64,000 nt of DNA from SLSG01 sp964477035. Its GTDB lineage: Bacteria; Bacteroidota; Bacteroidia; Bacteroidales; UBA7960. The notes under the pieces are model-generated. The model saw nothing but the letters and a program-made list of their open reading frames with translations. It was not told the origin of the DNA and made no database searches. Shown piece by piece: positions 8,753-17,028 of this stretch; the first letter of the stretch is position 1, and each line of letters starts with the position of its first letter. A program made the translations under genes and the position numbers. The stretch is from assembly GCA_964477035.1 (NCBI GenBank), contig CAYZCW010000005.1:1-64000 (forward strand), in the 5' to 3' direction.

Positions 8753-8941
8753 GGGAGAATCATTTCCTTCTGTTACTTTTATTGCCGGCTTCTTGTATTC
8801 CTGGCTTTCAGAACGGGCCTGCTTATAGAAAACCATGCCCTGAGGAGGTCGGCGGCGAAGGGGGCGAAAAAAAACATCTCCCCGTTGTGTGATTTTTTAA
8901 CATTTTCTGCGAATAATGCAGAAGCCATCAAATAATAAGCA

Positions 8942-9439
8942 GTGGACAAGGACCGGTTTATTTCCATCATCAAAGACCATCAAAATCTGATTTATAAAAT
9001 CTGCAATTCCTACTGTCCAAATCCGGAGGACAGGAAGGATTTGCAGCAGGAGATCATGATTCAGTTATGGCATTCGCTTAAAAAATTTGACGGCCGCGTC
9101 AAAATATCCACCTGGGTTTACCGCATCGCTCTGAACACGGCGATTTCATTTTTCCGGAAAGACAACCGACACAAAGCCGCGACGACATCCCTTGATGCCT
9201 CGGTCATATCCCTTCCGGATTTTGAACCGGACTCCAGGCAGGATGACAAGGTGGCCCTGCTCTACCGGTTAATTGAGGGGCTGAATGAGCTGGACAGGGC
9301 CCTGATGCTGCTCTATCTGGATGACAATAGCTACAGGGCAATGTCGGAAATCCTGGGCATTTCGGAAACCAATGTGGCGACCAGGATCAGCCGGATAAAG
9401 AAAAATATGAGGGAACGGGTTGTAACAATTAATACATAA
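8942..9439 (+). CDS. ECF-type RNA polymerase sigma factor
   Basis: A 165-residue sigma-70 family protein. Region 2 spans about residues 8-75, with YCPNPEDRKDLQQEIMIQLW and VKISTWVYRIALNTAISFFR, the core-binding and -10-recognition helices. Region 4 spans about 105-160, with LDRALMLLYLDDNSYRAMSE followed by ILGISETNVATRISRIKKNM, the helix-turn-helix. The start is GTG at 8942; the codon two before it is an in-frame TAA and no ATG lies between. It is followed after 4 bp by a small membrane protein that is probably its anti-sigma factor. It should direct transcription of an envelope or stress regulon, possibly including the two hydrolase genes downstream. Confidence 0.93.
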   Translation: MDKDRFISIIKDHQNLIYKICNSYCPNPEDRKDLQQEIMIQLWHSLKKFDGRVKISTWVYRIALNTAISFFRKDNRHKAATTSLDASVISLPDFEPDSRQDDKVALLYRLIEGLNELDRALMLLYLDDNSYRAMSEILGISETNVATRISRIKKNMRERVVTINT

Positions 9440-9443
9440 GACC

Positions 9444-10067
9444 ATGGAACTGGACGAATTAAAACAAGCGTGGGCACAATACGATGAAAAACTAAGCACC
9501 CACCTGAAACTGAACGAGGAACTGTTAAAGTCGATCAATTTCGAGAAACTCAGTCATGCCCTGAGAAAACCACTGAATCTGGAGCTGCTGAATGTGGTCA
9601 TCCAGTTTTTCGCCGTCCTTATGGTGGTTGTGTTTACCATCCGCTTAATGAACGAGACCCCCTATTTGCTTGCTGGAACAATCAGCGCCCTGGTTTGTGC
9701 AAGCAGTTTAATCCTGTCATCGGTCAAGGCTTCCCTCTTTCACAGGCTCCTGAATTATCATGAAAGCATCACCGGTTTCCAAACAGGTTTTGCACGCCTG
9801 AAAATCCTGATTGCCCGCTTGAGAAAAATTGAGTTTGTCCTTGCCGGATTGATCGGGATTACCTTGTTCCCGTTGATGATCAAGGCCGTGGCCGATGTGG
9901 ACCTTCTGGGAAACCTGACCATCATCATCCCCGGAATTCTCCTTGTCATGGGAACTGGTTATGCGATAGGGTCCTGGCTGAATATTTTCATCTATGACAA
10001 GGGCCTGGAAGACGCGGAAAGGTTTCTTGGCATTATCAAAGAGTTTGGGGAGGAAGCCCGCCAATAA
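9444..10067 (+). CDS. Probable membrane anti-sigma factor paired with the ECF sigma
   Basis: A 207-residue protein beginning MELDELKQAWAQYDEKL, a soluble helical N-terminus of about 60 residues of the kind that binds sigma factors in Bacteroidota ECF systems. Four hydrophobic segments follow at about 50-68, 74-92, 130-150 and 158-178. It lies 4 bp after the sigma gene and is clearly co-transcribed. No zinc-binding anti-sigma motif is present. The role as negative regulator of the preceding sigma factor is inferred from gene order and topology, not from a recognised domain. Confidence 0.6.
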   Translation: MELDELKQAWAQYDEKLSTHLKLNEELLKSINFEKLSHALRKPLNLELLNVVIQFFAVLMVVVFTIRLMNETPYLLAGTISALVCASSLILSSVKASLFHRLLNYHESITGFQTGFARLKILIARLRKIEFVLAGLIGITLFPLMIKAVADVDLLGNLTIIIPGILLVMGTGYAIGSWLNIFIYDKGLEDAERFLGIIKEFGEEARQ

Positions 10068-10106
10068 GCTGTTAACAAAACATACACCACAAAAAGTTCG
10101 TGCTAT

Positions 10107-11228
10107 ATGAAGTCCGTTTTAAGCATTGTTTTCGGGGCGGCGCTGTCTGTCGCCTCCATGCAGGGGAATGCCTTCCATTCCGAAATCAGGAAGGTAAGCC
10201 TGTCCGACGGGGAAGAAATGATCACGCGCCTCTGTCTTCCGGAAGAGGGACCGGTCAATACCATTGTCCTGGCGGTTCACGGCACGGGGCCGCACACCTA
10301 TCTGGTAAGAAGGCCGGGCTTCAATTATTATGATGTCCTGGCGGAGGGGTTTTGCAAAAACGGGGTCGGATTCCTGACCTATAACCGGCGCGGGGTGGAC
10401 CTGGGAGAAACGCCCCCCTGGTTCGACTCCGTAGACAGCGTGAAATACAGCAGGTATTTGCCTTCTGTAGAAGCAGGGGACATCGAATCGATCATCGCCG
10501 ATGTAAGAAACGACGACCGGTTTAAAAACAGCAAAATTGTTCTTTACGGTATCAGCGAGGGAACGATCATTGCCTCCATGGTGGCCGAGAGAAGGATCGC
10601 AGAAATTGATGCGTTGTTTTTGCACGGCTATGTACATGAAAACATGTTCGACATCATTCAATGGCAGAATACGGGAGAGGGTGTGATGATCCTGGTCAAC
10701 TCCATTTTTGACAAGAACGGAGACAAGGTGGTGGACAGGGAGGAGTTTGAGTCTGATGACCCCACGGCCGCAGCATACCGTGGGTATTTGTTTCAGGACA
10801 TGCCTTTTGACTCGGTGGATGTGGTGCAGGACGAGCGCATAGACATACAGGATATCCGGACCATGCGGGGGCCGTTTCAGGATATCCTCATGGCGAAAAT
10901 CGCCGGGAACGACGGAACCTGGATATGGAGCAATTATGTTCGTGTAACGATTGACTGGTTCAGGGAACATTTTGCTCTTGAGCCGAATAAAACCAGGCTG
11001 CTGCGGGTGGATATCCCCATTTACGTGTTCCACGGAAAAGAGGACGCCAATGTTCCTGCCGACAGCGTCCATGACCTTGAAGTCCGGTTTAAAGCCAGCA
11101 ATAAGCCAAATCTTCAAACCTTTGTGTTTGACAAGCACAACCATGACCTGAACTTCCAGGATTGGATTGCCACCAAAGAATACTCCGAGGGCTTGCAAAA
11201 AATTTTCCGAACTTCGGCAGAAATATAA
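10107..11228 (+). CDS. Secreted alpha/beta hydrolase with an EF-hand-like insertion
   Basis: A 373-residue exported protein with a signal peptide (MKSVLSIVFGAALSVASMQG). The alpha/beta-hydrolase core has the oxyanion strand LAVHGTGPHTYL, the nucleophile elbow YGISEGTIIA (Ser in G-x-S-x-G), a probable acid in VFHGKEDANVP and a probable catalytic His in FDKHNHDLNF. Between the core and the cap, DKNGDKVVDREEF fits a calcium-binding EF-hand loop with acidic or Asn residues at positions 1, 3, 5, 9 and 12. The substrate is unknown; esterase or peptidase activity is possible. It follows the sigma/anti-sigma pair by 39 bp, so it may be co-expressed with them. Confidence 0.75.
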   Translation: MKSVLSIVFGAALSVASMQGNAFHSEIRKVSLSDGEEMITRLCLPEEGPVNTIVLAVHGTGPHTYLVRRPGFNYYDVLAEGFCKNGVGFLTYNRRGVDLGETPPWFDSVDSVKYSRYLPSVEAGDIESIIADVRNDDRFKNSKIVLYGISEGTIIASMVAERRIAEIDALFLHGYVHENMFDIIQWQNTGEGVMILVNSIFDKNGDKVVDREEFESDDPTAAAYRGYLFQDMPFDSVDVVQDERIDIQDIRTMRGPFQDILMAKIAGNDGTWIWSNYVRVTIDWFREHFALEPNKTRLLRVDIPIYVFHGKEDANVPADSVHDLEVRFKASNKPNLQTFVFDKHNHDLNFQDWIATKEYSEGLQKIFRTSAEI

Positions 11229-11330
11229 TGGCCTGATGCGCCAACAAATTCAAAACAGAAACAGGGCCACCCTGAAGACTCAACCTGATTAAGGGTTTTC
11301 GGACCAATTTGAGGCTTAAATCCGCACGAC

Positions 11331-12305
11331 ATGAGAAAATACCACCTCTTTCTGTTCTTACTGTTCCTTGTTTCTTGCGCTGAGAGGCCATCAACGGAAA
11401 ACCCATCCGACGAAAATAATCCGGCTGGATTGCCCATTGAAAACACCTCCCTTATCGTCCTTGGAACCGTGCAGGACGCAGGCTCCCCGCATATCGCATG
11501 CACCCGGGAATGTTGTGCCGGCCTGTTTGAAAACCCGTCCGCCCAAAGGCAGGTTGTCTCATTGGGGCTGATCGATGCCGAACACAGGAAAACCTATTTG
11601 TTTGACGCAACGCCTGATATTGCCAGGCAAATGAAAAGGCTTACCCAATACGGGCACCGGGGTGAAAGGGAATTGTCGGATGGGATTTTTCTGACCCATG
11701 CCCATATCGGCCATTATACGGGCTTGATGTATCTTGGGAAGGAGGCGATGAATGCCCAGAACACGCCCGTTTATGCCATGCCCCGGATGAAAGAATTTCT
11801 GGAGGGAAATGGGCCCTGGGATCAGCTTGTATCATTGAACAACATCCGGCTCCATGAATTGCAAAACGAAGAGCCGGTGACGCTCCCGGGGCATATTGAG
11901 GTGACCCCTTTTCTGGTTCCGCACCGGAACGAATATTCTGAAACAGTGGGGTTCAGGATCAAGGGTCCGACGAAAACCGCATTGTTTATCCCGGACATCA
12001 ACAAATGGGCTGTCTGGGATAAAGACATCGTGGAAGAAGTCCGGAAAGTGGACTACGCCTTTTTGGATGCCACATTTTACAGCGGGAAGGAAATCGGCCA
12101 CAGGGACATCAGCCAGATCCCGCATCCTTTTGTTATCGAGAGCTTTGAAACATTTGAAGGACTCAGTGCCACGGATAAACACAAGGTTGTTTTCATTCAT
12201 TTCAACCACACAAACCCATTGCTGAACCCGGAAAGCGAAGAGGCCCGGATGGTCATTGAAAAGGGGTTCAGGATTGCAACAATTGGGGAGGTGTTTGCCT
12301 TATAA
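11331..12305 (+). CDS. PqqB-like metallo-beta-lactamase-fold lipoprotein
   Basis: A 324-residue lipoprotein (lipobox FLVSC at residues 12-16). After the signal it resembles the PqqB branch of the metallo-beta-lactamase superfamily: LIVLGTVQDAGSPHIACTRE with a following CC pair, then LFDATPDIARQM, the metal-binding strand FLTHAHIGHYTG, VPHRNEYSETVGFRI and VVFIHFNHTNPLL. The classical HxHxDH reads HAHIGH, so the Asp is replaced by Gly, as expected for PqqB-like proteins with altered metal sites. No other PQQ-biosynthesis gene is nearby, so a role in PQQ is doubtful. A periplasmic or surface hydrolase of unknown substrate is a fair description. It ends 52 bp before a bidirectional terminator. 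Confidence 0.8.
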   Translation: MRKYHLFLFLLFLVSCAERPSTENPSDENNPAGLPIENTSLIVLGTVQDAGSPHIACTRECCAGLFENPSAQRQVVSLGLIDAEHRKTYLFDATPDIARQMKRLTQYGHRGERELSDGIFLTHAHIGHYTGLMYLGKEAMNAQNTPVYAMPRMKEFLEGNGPWDQLVSLNNIRLHELQNEEPVTLPGHIEVTPFLVPHRNEYSETVGFRIKGPTKTALFIPDINKWAVWDKDIVEEVRKVDYAFLDATFYSGKEIGHRDISQIPHPFVIESFETFEGLSATDKHKVVFIHFNHTNPLLNPESEEARMVIEKGFRIATIGEVFAL

Positions 12306-12356
12306 ACCCAGGTATGCATGGTTGCCCGCACCCATATATGCATTCCCCGGTAAACT

Positions 12357-12392
12357 AAAAAAAGGGCCATACCATCAGGGTATAGCCCTTTT
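12357..12392. terminator. Bidirectional hairpin terminator, repeat copy 1
   Basis: GGGCCATACC (12364-12373) pairs with GGTATAGCCC (12379-12388) with one mismatch. Seven A residues lie on the left and TTTT on the right, so it can stop transcription from both the PqqB-like gene and the convergent acidic lipoprotein gene. Near-identical hairpins occur at 17287-17321 and 18103-18137. Confidence 0.75.
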
Positions 12393-12440
12393 ATCATTTC
12401 CCGCTGACAAACCCGCTGCTCGCTGAGCGGATCCACCGGA

Positions 12441-13181
12441 TCAATCATCCCACAAGTCTTCAAACGCTTCAATAACGTCTTCAAACCTGTCTTCTATTTT
12501 CTCGGCCAGTTTTTTGTTGCCATCGGGATCGTCCTCGTAAATCTCTATGATGCCGTTTCCGTTTCCGTCCTGGGCGTTGGAAATGTCCACACCACCCCGG
12601 GCAGGGTCAAAGAGTGCCTGCACATCAAAGGAAACCATGATGATGGCGCTTTCCACTTCTGATAGATCAACCGGATCCTCAAATTCTATTTCCAATTCAA
12701 ACTCTTCGTCAGAAAAGAAGACAAAAGGCGTTCCGTTGATGGTGCCACGTATGTCCACCGTCTTCCTATACATTGTTGAAACGGGGTTTTCGTTTTTGTC
12801 AAACTCAAACTCAATTTCATCATAGCCGGCTCTGGGCAGGTTCAAGTCATTGATAAGGGTGACCACCTGACCCTGTCCATCCTTTACCAGGTCAATTTCA
12901 AATGGTCCCTTGAGTTCAATTTCGGAGTAAACCAGTCCGTTGTTGCTGTTGTCATCGTCAAATTCGAACTCGATTTCGGAAATGTTTATGCTGAAGCTTT
13001 GGATGGCAACACCGCTTAGTGCAAGACTTTTTGCTTGCATTGTGGAGCCGGGGTTGTATACTCCCTGGAACTTTATTGCGGCATTTCCATCTTTCAGACC
13101 GTCTTCCTTTTCACAGGATGTCCACAAAAACGCAACAAAAAAAAGAAAGAACAATGGGCGAAGATTTTTCAATGTTTTCAT
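12441..13181 (-). CDS. Acidic lipoprotein of unknown function
   Basis: A 246-residue lipoprotein (MKTLKNLRPLFFLFFVAFLW, then TSC) starting at the ATG at 13181; an alternative start at 13193 adds four residues. The mature part is strongly acidic and beta-rich, with repeated elements such as EIEFEFDDDN, DEIEFEFDKNEN and FELEIEFEDPVDLSEVESAI, and an acidic tail DGNGNGIIEIYEDDPDGNKK that could bind calcium. It resembles the second acidic lipoprotein at 15249-15992 in size and composition, and both resemble DUF4382-like surface lipoproteins. No catalytic motif is visible. It is transcribed alone and convergent with the PqqB-like gene. Confidence 0.6.
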   Translation of the reverse strand: MKTLKNLRPLFFLFFVAFLWTSCEKEDGLKDGNAAIKFQGVYNPGSTMQAKSLALSGVAIQSFSINISEIEFEFDDDNSNNGLVYSEIELKGPFEIDLVKDGQGQVVTLINDLNLPRAGYDEIEFEFDKNENPVSTMYRKTVDIRGTINGTPFVFFSDEEFELEIEFEDPVDLSEVESAIIMVSFDVQALFDPARGGVDISNAQDGNGNGIIEIYEDDPDGNKKLAEKIEDRFEDVIEAFEDLWDD

Positions 13182-13307
13182 ACCAATCAGCAATATGGGT
13201 TACACATATGGATTTATCGGGGCCGGCCACAGGCAGGCCTCTGATACATTGACGTAAATTTTTCTGTCAAGGTTGTAACCCCCCCCGGTCTGAAAAAAGA
13301 AATGCTG

Positions 13308-14693
13308 TTATCGCGTGAGATTATAGTATAGGGAAAGCCTGAGCTCGAGGCTTCTGTTGTGGGTTTTTTTTATGGAAGGCAGGGTATATTCCCCCTTGTA
13401 AATATTGGGGAGCCCCCAGGTAATATACAGTCCGGGAGAAAACAACATCCTTCCGGAGAGGGGGATTCCCAGGCTGTGGCCTGCAATAAACCCGAAATCC
13501 TCTTTGCGGTACAATGCGGAAACATCCTCTTTCTCCCCCGCTATGGTTTCAATGGCAGCATTCAGCCTCCCATAATAAAACCCCAGGGCGGTGCTGTGAT
13601 AAACGGCCTGGTTTTGAAGCAACCATTTTTTGTTGTGCCGGTAACCGGCAATCAATTCACCATGAAGATAGTTGAGCGCAATGGATCGCTGACTGTACCG
13701 GCCAAAAACAAACTGCTCATAGCGTTGCCCGGCATTGGACGAAAAGGAGATGCTGCTTTCCACCACCCAATTATGAGAAGCCCGGTATCTGAGATTAATG
13801 GCTATATCAGGGTATACCTGCATCTGCGTGGCAATCCCGGAACCAGGGTTAAACCCCTGAAAGGTTTCATGGTTGAAAAGCCAGGTGTTTTTCACTGCGG
13901 CAGTAAGGCCCAGGGCAAACACGCCAGGGTCGTTACCCGAAAGAATTTCATCAAAACCGTCACCGGATTCTGTCTCCGAAAGAGGAAGCCAGGGCATTCT
14001 TTCGGCAATGGTTGGTATGCCGACCCTGTCCAAAACAGCCCCGAAACCTTCAACGGCTTGAGCCGCCGGCAGGATTCCGGCAAAAAGCCCGTCTGGTGAG
14101 GCCTCCCGGGAAATGCTTTCACCCCCGGCTTTCCTGTCCTGCTCTGGCAACGAAGCCAAAGTGGGTTTCTCCTCTCCGGACCCCATGACCGGCCTTTCAT
14201 CCTTACTGCCGGAATCGGCAATGCTGATCCCCGGGGCGGGTGTCTGGCCGGCGATCCCTGCAGCCTGCTCCTGCGTCCCGGCAAGGCTCCCGGGATCAGT
14301 GATTTCAGTATCCGCATCCGCAAACCCTGCCTTTGGTTTGGGCCCGTTGCTGACAATCCACACCGAAAATGTGGCTATCAGCAAGAAGGCAACGGCGGCA
14401 GCTACCCGGAAGGCAAGCCGCCGGTATCCCCCTCCCTTTTCCCCTTTATCAAGCCCGGCGGCAACATTACCCCATACTTCATCAATATCCATTTCCCGGG
14501 CTATGCTATCCCATAAACCTTCCGGAGCTTTTTCCGAAGACTGCGCAATTTGTGTTTTATATTGTTGGATGAGTTGTTGCTCGTCCAGGGCATCCATCTT
14601 CCCGGCAATGTCCTCCCACAGGCCTTCCGGGGCCTTTCCCGCAGATTGGGCCAGTTGTTCTCTGTAGAGATCTATGAGGCTCTTTTCTTTCAC
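13308..14693 (-). CDS. Anti-sigma-like protein with one TM helix and a C-terminal beta-rich domain
   Basis: A 461-residue protein with a cytoplasmic N-terminus that carries a duplicated motif: LYREQLAQSAGKAPEGLWED (about 9-28) and YKTQIAQSSEKAPEGLWDSI (about 45-64). A single transmembrane helix follows at about 93-115 (FRVAAAVAFLLIATFSVWIV), then a low-complexity linker to about 210. The C-terminal 240 residues are rich in aromatic beta strands (INLRYRASHNWVVESSISFS, LRLSLYYNLTR) and resemble outer-membrane-beta-barrel-like domains. It lies 5 bp after an ECF sigma gene, so the N-terminus probably binds that sigma. The combination of an inner-membrane helix and a barrel-like end is odd. Confidence 0.65.
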   Translation of the reverse strand: MKEKSLIDLYREQLAQSAGKAPEGLWEDIAGKMDALDEQQLIQQYKTQIAQSSEKAPEGLWDSIAREMDIDEVWGNVAAGLDKGEKGGGYRRLAFRVAAAVAFLLIATFSVWIVSNGPKPKAGFADADTEITDPGSLAGTQEQAAGIAGQTPAPGISIADSGSKDERPVMGSGEEKPTLASLPEQDRKAGGESISREASPDGLFAGILPAAQAVEGFGAVLDRVGIPTIAERMPWLPLSETESGDGFDEILSGNDPGVFALGLTAAVKNTWLFNHETFQGFNPGSGIATQMQVYPDIAINLRYRASHNWVVESSISFSSNAGQRYEQFVFGRYSQRSIALNYLHGELIAGYRHNKKWLLQNQAVYHSTALGFYYGRLNAAIETIAGEKEDVSALYRKEDFGFIAGHSLGIPLSGRMLFSPGLYITWGLPNIYKGEYTLPSIKKTHNRSLELRLSLYYNLTR

Positions 14694-14698
14694 TGCGC

Positions 14699-15238
14699 TT
14701 ATCTTTCAATCCACTGCCGCAACAAATGCCTCGCACGGCTGTATTGCGATTTGGACGTGCCTTCAGTAATGCTTAACCTGTCGGCTATTTCTTTGTGCGA
14801 GTATCCTTCGAGGGCAAAGAGATTAAAAACCATGCGGGCCCCTTCGGGCAAACGCATGACCATTTTCAGAATATCTTTAACCCCATGTCCGTTTTGTCGC
14901 TCTGTCTGCCCCGGGGTGGTTTCAGCAATGGCCTCCACCTCAACGAAGGCATCAACATCCTTTTTGTTGCGAAAATGATCAATGGCTGTATTTACGACGA
15001 TCCTTCTCACCCAGGCTTTTAGCGGACCTTTCTTGTCATATTTTTCTATGCTTCGAAAAACCTTTATAAAGGATTCCTGCAAAATATCCTTCACCGCATC
15101 CCTGTCTTTCTCATAAGCCAGGCATACAGTGTACATCTCGTCCGCATACAACCGGTAAAGCTGCTCCTGTGCCCGGCGGTCGTTTTTCAGGCAACCGGCC
15201 AGAATGGTTTCTTCCTGAAGGTTAACATATTGCGTCAT
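14699..15238 (-). CDS. ECF-type RNA polymerase sigma factor
   Basis: A 179-residue sigma-70 protein. Region 2 (about 25-95) includes LYADEMYTVCLAYEKDRDAV, then KDILQESFIKVF and LKAWVRRIVVNTAIDHFRNK. Region 4 (about 125-175) includes LPEGARMVFNLFALEGYSHK and EIADRLSITEGTSKSQYSRA, the DNA-binding helix-turn-helix. It starts 10 bp after the acidic lipoprotein gene and ends 5 bp before its putative anti-sigma partner, so the three genes form a tight operon. It differs clearly from the ECF sigma at 8942, and the two systems are probably independent. Confidence 0.94.
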   Translation of the reverse strand: MTQYVNLQEETILAGCLKNDRRAQEQLYRLYADEMYTVCLAYEKDRDAVKDILQESFIKVFRSIEKYDKKGPLKAWVRRIVVNTAIDHFRNKKDVDAFVEVEAIAETTPGQTERQNGHGVKDILKMVMRLPEGARMVFNLFALEGYSHKEIADRLSITEGTSKSQYSRARHLLRQWIER

Positions 15239-15248
15239 CCAAAAGACT

Positions 15249-15992
15249 TTATCTGACTACTGCTTTAAGGGTTTTGGACAACTGAAACAATACCAGGTTG
15301 AACAGGTCTTCATTTTCATCTTCGGATATTTCAATAAATTCAATGTCGTCTTCCTCGTCTACTTCGGCCTGTTCGAGCAGGCTTCTGGGAACACCTCTCA
15401 TAATGGCATGCGGATCGACTTCCAGGCTAACGGTATAGACATTGTCGGCGCGTATGGGTATTGGCAACCCTCCTGTCCGATTCAATGATTCCATTCTGAT
15501 GATTTCTTCTTCTTCGATGGCAATAAACAGCGGCAGGGTGCGCCCATCCAAACGGGTATATTTGCCTTCAATGATAAATCCAAAGTCATCGCTGTCAATA
15601 AAATCATCCGGGTAGACATCATCATCAATTTCTCCCAGTTCTATTTCCCACCGCATCAACTGATAGACCCCTTGTGGGAGATCGAAATACGTCAGGTAGG
15701 ACAGGTTTTGGGATGGGGTAAGTCTATGCATGCCAAAGGAATCGCCGGGGCGGGTGTTGAAAAGCACATCATTCCCTTCTTGTCGGATGCCATTAAAACC
15801 AATTTTTTCCACATCGACAACAATGTTTTGAAAAGTAAGAAAAGGCAGGGGGGCGGCTTCATCCAACCATTTTAATTCAAAGTGAACCCTTACTGGTTTA
15901 GACAGATCATCGGGCTCACAGGCTGAAAAACCTGCAATAATCAGGAAACACACCATCAGGACTGGCAAACCGCGGTTGTAGAATATCCTCAT
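15249..15992 (-). CDS. Acidic lipoprotein heading an ECF sigma operon
   Basis: A 247-residue lipoprotein (MRIFYNRGLPVLMVCFLIIA, lipobox ending in FSAC). The ATG at 15992 has GGGAG a few bases upstream; an alternative start at 16007 adds five residues. The mature chain is beta-rich and very acidic (EIELGEIDDDVYPDDFIDSD; a Glu/Asp-rich tail near residues 215-235). LPQGVYQLMRWEIELG resembles the GxYxxxxxxI strand of DUF4382-type lipoproteins. It is the first gene of the operon lipoprotein - sigma - anti-sigma and may be the surface signal or the product controlled by that sigma. Its function is not recognised. Confidence 0.6.
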   Translation of the reverse strand: MRIFYNRGLPVLMVCFLIIAGFSACEPDDLSKPVRVHFELKWLDEAAPLPFLTFQNIVVDVEKIGFNGIRQEGNDVLFNTRPGDSFGMHRLTPSQNLSYLTYFDLPQGVYQLMRWEIELGEIDDDVYPDDFIDSDDFGFIIEGKYTRLDGRTLPLFIAIEEEEIIRMESLNRTGGLPIPIRADNVYTVSLEVDPHAIMRGVPRSLLEQAEVDEEDDIEFIEISEDENEDLFNLVLFQLSKTLKAVVR

Positions 15993-16192
15993 AAGCTCCC
16001 TTTCCAAGAAATATAAAAGGCCCCCGTATAGCTCATTGACGAAAATAATGATAAAAAGGTTGCAGGATTATGGGTAAAACAGGCGCGCTTGATAAAAGAC
16101 GGGCAAAGCTGTTCTGCGGCTTTATCCGCTTTCACAAGAATTGATCACTCGGATAGAAGAACTGCTGGTCGAATAGCCCCGCTCCCCGCTGA

Positions 16193-16211
16193 ATTGATCC
16201 GCCGGATCAAT
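16193..16211. repeat. Perfect palindrome ATTGATCC-GCC-GGATCAAT
   Basis: An inverted repeat of 8+3+8 bases. A shorter related copy (GATCC-ACC-GGATC followed by AAT) overlaps the stop codon of the acidic lipoprotein gene at 12430-12442. The surrounding 16008-16284 holds no other gene that I can see, so this is a small repeat family or a weak hairpin. Confidence 0.5.
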
Positions 16212-16284
16212 GATTAACGCCGGGCCGTCCCTATAACGGGAAGTTGCAACCTGCCATCTCGCTGATACGAGAATTCAGGTTTTA

Positions 16285-16635
16285 TTATTCTCCTTTCTCG
16301 TCCTGAATAATCTGTTTAATTTCTTTTTCAAGTTCCGGCAGAACATCCTTTACAACAGCCCAAACCGCATAAAGGTCAACCCCTATATAATCATGAATGA
16401 GCTTGTCTCTCATTCCGGCAATTTTCTTCCATTCAACCTAGGGATACCTTTCGCGGATAGACGTGTCAACCTGCTTTGCCGCTTCTCCAATGATCTCAAA
16501 ATTCCTTAATACAGCATCCTGTATCATGGGTTTTTCAAGAAATCCTTGTTGTTTGACCGCGACGGTATATTCCTTGATCCGGTCGATACATAAAAGGATG
16601 TGCTCAAGGTATATCAGGGGATCTTTGGCCGTCAT
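16285..16635 (-). pseudogene. HepT-like HEPN RNase toxin gene with an in-frame amber stop
   Basis: The reading frame begins MTAKDPLIYLEHILLCIDRI and runs through NFEIIGEAAKQV, typical of HepT/DUF86 HEPN proteins. It meets TAG at 16438-16440. Past this stop the same frame continues VEWKKIAGMRDKLIHDYIGV to a TAA at 16285-16287, giving the normal family length of about 116 codons. The catalytic R-x4-H (RDKLIH) lies beyond the stop, so the truncated 65-residue product should be inactive. Other genes in the window end in TAG, so the codon is not reassigned here. The start overlaps the MNT antitoxin gene by ATGA. Confidence 0.85.
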
Positions 16636-16913
16636 AACAAAGGGATCAGATCTTTTTCAATATGTTGTTTAATCCGGGGGTTCAATGATCGCATGGTAAC
16701 CAGGTCAACTTTTACGCCAAGTCTTTCCGACAGTTCCTGTTCTATACCAATGATCTCAATGAGGTTAACCGTTTCGCCAAAATCAACAAGTATATCGAGA
16801 TCGCTTTCGGGCGTTTGCTCATTTCTGGCATACGAGCCGAATATATCGACCCTGGTTGGTTTGTATTTCGCCAAGACTGAAATAATTTCCCGCTGAAAAC
16901 CTTGGTTCATCAT
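16632..16913 (-). CDS. MNT-type nucleotidyltransferase antitoxin (MntA-like)
   Basis: A 93-residue minimal nucleotidyltransferase with the signature VDIFGSYARNEQTPESDLDI: G-S-x10-D-x-D, the nucleotide and metal-binding site. In MNT/HEPN systems this protein AMPylates and silences the HepT RNase. The gene is intact, but its toxin partner carries a nonsense codon. It overlaps that toxin gene by 4 bp. It is similar in layout to the intact pair at 17379-18015. Confidence 0.9.
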   Translation of the reverse strand: MMNQGFQREIISVLAKYKPTRVDIFGSYARNEQTPESDLDILVDFGETVNLIEIIGIEQELSERLGVKVDLVTMRSLNPRIKQHIEKDLIPLL

Positions 16914-16931
16914 TATGTCCTCTTATACAAG

Positions 16932-16939
16932 CAAATATA
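16932..16939 (-). promoter_or_regulatory. -7 box for the first MNT/HEPN operon
   Basis: TATATTTG on the minus strand is an exact TAnnTTTG match 19 bp before the antitoxin start at 16913. The second MNT/HEPN operon carries the same octamer at 18032-18039. Confidence 0.5.
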
Positions 16940-17028
16940 CTTAATTTAAATGAACAGAACGTTGAATACGTGAAGCAGGATGAGCAAAATGGGTTAAGGC
17001 ATATTTTTCAATCCTTTTTTTCGTCGGA

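Noticed and set aside
13308..14693. Simple outer membrane porin
   Set aside because: It has no signal peptide; instead a soluble duplicated N-terminus and an internal TM helix sit directly after an ECF sigma gene, which fits an anti-sigma-like protein better.
16438..16440. TAG in the HepT gene read as a recoded amino acid
   Set aside because: Several confident genes here end in TAG (for example the adhesin at 63871-63873 and the transglycosylase at 26312-26314), and no recoding element is seen; a nonsense mutation is simpler.
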